DNA from: JACPDH01 sp051305935
GTDB lineage: Bacteria > Acidobacteriota > Thermoanaerobaculia > Gp7-AA8
Length of the DNA stretch: 16,315 nucleotides
Reading direction: 5' to 3'
Assembly (NCBI GenBank): GCA_051305935.1
Contig: JBPPMG010000549.1
Location: forward strand, 1-16,315
Below the pieces are notes generated by a model. It made no database searches, was not told the DNA's origin, and worked only from the letters and a program-made list of their open reading frames with translations. Shown piece by piece: positions 14,109 through 16,315 of this stretch (position 1 is the stretch's first letter; the number at the start of each line of letters is the position of its first letter). The position numbers and the translations under genes were made by a program.

Positions 14109-15608
14109 TCAGTACGGCGGCACGAAGATCGCGTCTCCATTGACGTTGTCGACCACTGACGCATAGACGAAGAGCGAGCCGCCGTCGACCTGGAACGTCA
14201 GGTATAGATCGTCGGCTGCCGCAAGCTCCGGGAAGAGCTGAGCGAGCGATGCCTGCTGATGCGCGAGGCCGTGAATGGTCAGCGTCGTCTTCGCCAGTTG
14301 CTCGCCCGTTACCGAGAGCGCACTCAGGGTCAGACGTACGTTCGTCGAGCCGAAATTGAACCATCCGACGTTCGTGCGATAGCCGGCTTTGGTCGACGCG
14401 TCCCGGTGTGCCACCAGCGGGAAGGTGCCGCTCGTCCGCCCGTCGTTCGAATCGAACGCCGGAACGAACTGACCAAACGTACCCGCACCGACGGCGCGCT
14501 GATCGTTGTAGACACGCGAGCCGATGATGACCGGGCGCGAGCTGCGCACCACGACCGCGCCGACACCCGACGCGAGGCCGAAGGTGTTGCTCAGCAGATC
14601 GTCGAACACGGCCTCGGCGCCCGCCGCGATGTCGACCGTCGTCGAAGCAGTGGCGCCGCTGTTGCCGTCCGGCCCCGTGGCGTAGAAATCGAGGCGAACC
14701 GGAACGCGTGTCGTGCCGCGGTTCACGATCCTCACATCCGTGCGAAACAGCGTGTCGTTCGCGCCGGCGACGCGCCCTGCGACGGGCAGAACGTAGATCC
14801 GCTCGCTCGGCGCGACCGCGATGTCGATCGCCGTGGTCCTGGCAGCGTTCCCGATGACCGTCGCAATCCCGGTCGTCAGGTTGATCGTGTAGAGGCGCGG
14901 CACCACTCCCTCGGTGAGCATCGCGTACGCCGTTCCGTTCTCCGCAATGTCGAATCCGACGACGCCCGACGTCCCGATGCCGAGAAGCCCAACCGTGTGA
15001 AGCTGTCCGGAGAAGGGTGCCTCGACCCCGTCGGCCGGCCTGCCCATCGTCGCGAGCACGTCTCGCGTGGCGTCGATGACGTAGGTGGCCGAACTGGTGG
15101 CGCCGATGAAGTTGTTGGAGCTGGCGAGGCCGACGACCGTAGGCGTCGTACCGACCCCGGGGTCACCCGGCGCCCAGGTGATGCCCTCGTCGTACGCGAC
15201 CCTGCGTCCCAACTCGGGATGAACTCTGATGTTGACGTTCAGCTCATCGACGACGCGCAGACGGTCGATCACCGGGTCGAAGTCGGTCGCCAGATTCACT
15301 CCGGCCAGCAGCGGCTCGATCGGAAACGTGTCGATCGCGACGGCGGCGCCGGTCGCGCCGTCGACGCGGTAGAAAAAGCCCGTCGTGCTGATGCCGTACA
15401 GCGAACCGTTCTCGGGACGGAAGTCGAGCGTCAGGAGGCGTTCGCCTTCAGCTAGGCCCGTGATCGGGCGCGCCGAGATCGCGTTGCCGGGAGTGGCGCT
15501 GTCGATGAGCACCAACTCGTTGGTCGAAGTGAGCAGATAGATCAGGTCTCCCGCACCCGCGAAGACGGGGAGGAGCAGGAGCGAAGCAATTGCGAGGATG
15601 TGTCTCAT
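14109..15608 (-). CDS. Secreted DUF4394-domain protein with unassigned C-terminal beta domain
   Basis: The 499-aa protein starts with a clear signal peptide (about 1-20, hydrophobic core ILAIASLLLLPVFAGAG). Residues 24-265 look like DUF4394: repeated strands with the phrasing IYLLTSTNELVLIDSATPG, LDFRPENGSLYGI and LATDFDPVIDRLRVV. This would form a propeller-like extracytoplasmic domain. Residues about 270-499 are a second beta-rich part (ANDTLFRTDVRIVNRG, TNVGWFNFG) that I cannot assign. It has no membrane anchor or sorting motif, so it is probably periplasmic or secreted; no activity can be stated. The ATG at 15608 is preferred since GGAG (15615-15618) stands 6 nt before it; an in-frame ATG at 15614 abuts that site. 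It follows the tRNA terminator by 33 bp, so its own promoter is cramped or it depends on read-through. Confidence 0.88.
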   Translation of the reverse strand: MRHILAIASLLLLPVFAGAGDLIYLLTSTNELVLIDSATPGNAISARPITGLAEGERLLTLDFRPENGSLYGISTTGFFYRVDGATGAAVAIDTFPIEPLLAGVNLATDFDPVIDRLRVVDELNVNIRVHPELGRRVAYDEGITWAPGDPGVGTTPTVVGLASSNNFIGATSSATYVIDATRDVLATMGRPADGVEAPFSGQLHTVGLLGIGTSGVVGFDIAENGTAYAMLTEGVVPRLYTINLTTGIATVIGNAARTTAIDIAVAPSERIYVLPVAGRVAGANDTLFRTDVRIVNRGTTRVPVRLDFYATGPDGNSGATASTTVDIAAGAEAVFDDLLSNTFGLASGVGAVVVRSSRPVIIGSRVYNDQRAVGAGTFGQFVPAFDSNDGRTSGTFPLVAHRDASTKAGYRTNVGWFNFGSTNVRLTLSALSVTGEQLAKTTLTIHGLAHQQASLAQLFPELAAADDLYLTFQVDGGSLFVYASVVDNVNGDAIFVPPY

Positions 15609-15641
15609 GGTCATCTCCGCCCCGAACTCTATCGCAAAACG

Positions 15642-15666
15642 AAAAAACGGGACCTTTCGGTCCCGT
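15642..15666 (-). terminator. Rho-independent terminator after tRNA-Leu
   Basis: On the minus strand ACGGGACC-gaaa-GGTCCCGT forms an 8-bp stem with a GAAA tetraloop, and its last pairs run into six consecutive T residues (15642-15647). It is the only classical intrinsic terminator seen in the window. It lies 17 nt downstream of the tRNA 3' end and would close the tpiA-secG-tRNA-Leu transcript. Confidence 0.9.
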
Positions 15667-15683
15667 GTCAAAACGCTGATTCA

Positions 15684-15768
<85 letters not shown>

Positions 15769-15802
15769 AGGCAACCAGTACGGCATTTCGATTTCAAAAG
15801 AG

Positions 15803-16105
15803 CTACTTGGTCGGTGCTGCCGGGGCCGGAGCGGTGGGAGCCGCTGCCGGAACCGAACCCATGACCGACCCGCCGGGCCGCGCCTGAATGATGGAGAGGC
15901 CAAGGCTGGTGAGCACGAACACGGCGAAGAGGATCGCCGTCGATTTCTGGAGGAACGTAGTCGCGCTGCGCGCGCCGAACGCCATCTGCGAGCCGCCGCC
16001 GCCGAATGCGCCGGCGAGGTCGGCGCCCTTGCCCTGCTGAACGAGTACGACGAGCATCAGCAGGAGGCTGACGATGACGTGAATCACAACTAGAAGTATT
16101 GTCAT
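15803..16105 (-). CDS. secG: Protein translocase subunit SecG
   Basis: SecG is the small accessory subunit of the SecYEG preprotein channel in the inner membrane. The 100-aa protein has two membrane helices (about 3-22 and 56-74) and, between them, the hallmark cytoplasmic loop VLVQQGKGADLAGAFGGGGS with the following FGARSATTFL. The tail after residue 77 is Ala/Pro-rich and poorly conserved, as is usual. ATG 16105 is chosen because the first helix begins directly after it; upstream in-frame codons are polar and non-conserved. No strong ribosome site is visible. It lies 94 bp after tpiA and 34 bp before tRNA-Leu, an arrangement common in bacteria. Confidence 0.96.
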   Translation of the reverse strand: MTILLVVIHVIVSLLLMLVVLVQQGKGADLAGAFGGGGSQMAFGARSATTFLQKSTAILFAVFVLTSLGLSIIQARPGGSVMGSVPAAAPTAPAPAAPTK

Positions 16106-16131
16106 GGCTTTATCCGCGCGAGAATCTCGCA

Positions 16132-16178
16132 GCCCGGCAGAACCGGGCAAGGGCCTGAATTCTTCCCCAGAACCGGGG
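16132..16178. repeat. Two short hairpins between tpiA and secG
   Basis: GCCCGG-cagaa-CCGGGC (16132-16148) and CCCC-agaacc-GGGG (16165-16178) lie in the 94-bp gap. Both contain the 9-mer AGAACCGGG (16139-16147 and 16169-16177). No T-run follows, so they may modulate the tpiA-secG message or be coincidental in GC-rich DNA. Confidence 0.4.
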
Positions 16179-16199
16179 CGATGTCAACCGCGGGGGAGA

Positions 16200-16315
16200 T
16201 TACCCGCGCATCGCCTCCCAGATGGCCAGAAACGACGCGGAGACGAGGCTTGCCCCGCCCACGAGGAATCCGTCGACTTCCTCGAGCGAAGCGATCTCCG
16301 CCGCGTTGTCGGCCT
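16200..16315 (-). CDS. tpiA: Triosephosphate isomerase, C-terminal fragment (cut by window edge)
   Basis: Only the last 37 codons and the TAA stop are present; the gene runs off the right end of the window. The visible part contains NAAEIASLEEVDGFLVGGAS followed by FLAIW, the conserved last beta-alpha unit of the TIM barrel, where GGAS helps bind substrate phosphate. The enzyme interconverts dihydroxyacetone phosphate and glyceraldehyde 3-phosphate in glycolysis. The truncation is from the window edge, not a mutation. secG follows 94 bp downstream on the same strand. Confidence 0.93.
   Translation of the reverse strand, partial: ADNAAEIASLEEVDGFLVGGASLVSASFLAIWEAMRG

Noticed and set aside
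15643..15671. TTGACA (15666-15671, minus) as a -35 box for the DUF4394 gene
   Set aside because: The matching -10 position 17 bp away falls in the T-run of the terminator (GTTTTT), which is a poor -10, so the hexamer is probably chance.

Overview
The window is strongly GC-rich bacterial chromosome (roughly two thirds G+C by eye) with dense, mostly housekeeping genes. A large Reg_prop/Y_Y_Y sensor kinase, a secreted DUF4394-type protein, high GC and hairpin-type intergenic repeats fit an Acidobacteriota-like organism. This is inferred from gene content only; no rRNA or other phylogenetic marker is present to confirm it.

Layout, left to right. (1) 1-290 is a non-coding leader with a twin 53-bp direct repeat, each copy carrying two hairpins. 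(2) 291-4227 (+) is a tight three-gene operon: MoxR AAA+ ATPase, DUF58 protein and a TgpA-like membrane transglutaminase. (3) 4203-4420 is an inverted-repeat element made of 7-bp units, lying between the convergent transglutaminase and pdxJ genes. (4) pdxJ (-) and a large periplasmic-sensing histidine kinase (+) are divergent, with a candidate promoter between them; the kinase is followed by an ABC-F ATPase (+). (5) 10497-10695 is a second heptamer-repeat element, again between convergent genes, with 11 perfect copies of GTTGTTA on one side and inverted copies on the other. (6) 13981 down to 10711 (-) is a four-gene operon: an unrecognised 115-aa acidic protein, biotin carboxylase, a BT-like/biotinyl carrier protein and a CDF metal transporter. 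Its junctions are 19 nt, a 4-nt ATGA overlap and 4 nt. (7) On the minus strand beyond that are a secreted DUF4394 protein, tRNA-Leu(GAG) with an intrinsic terminator, secG and the 3' end of tpiA.

Functional units: the MoxR/DUF58/transglutaminase set is a known envelope-associated chaperone/protease-like module. The split biotin carboxylase and carrier form the alpha half of an acyl-CoA or pyruvate-type carboxylase whose carboxyltransferase is not in the window. The tpiA-secG-tRNA-Leu order is a common bacterial arrangement.

I found no CRISPR array, phage, transposase, defence island or biosynthetic cluster. The least explained signals are the two heptamer-built inverted elements, the twin hairpin repeat, and the 115-aa protein at the head of the carboxylase operon.
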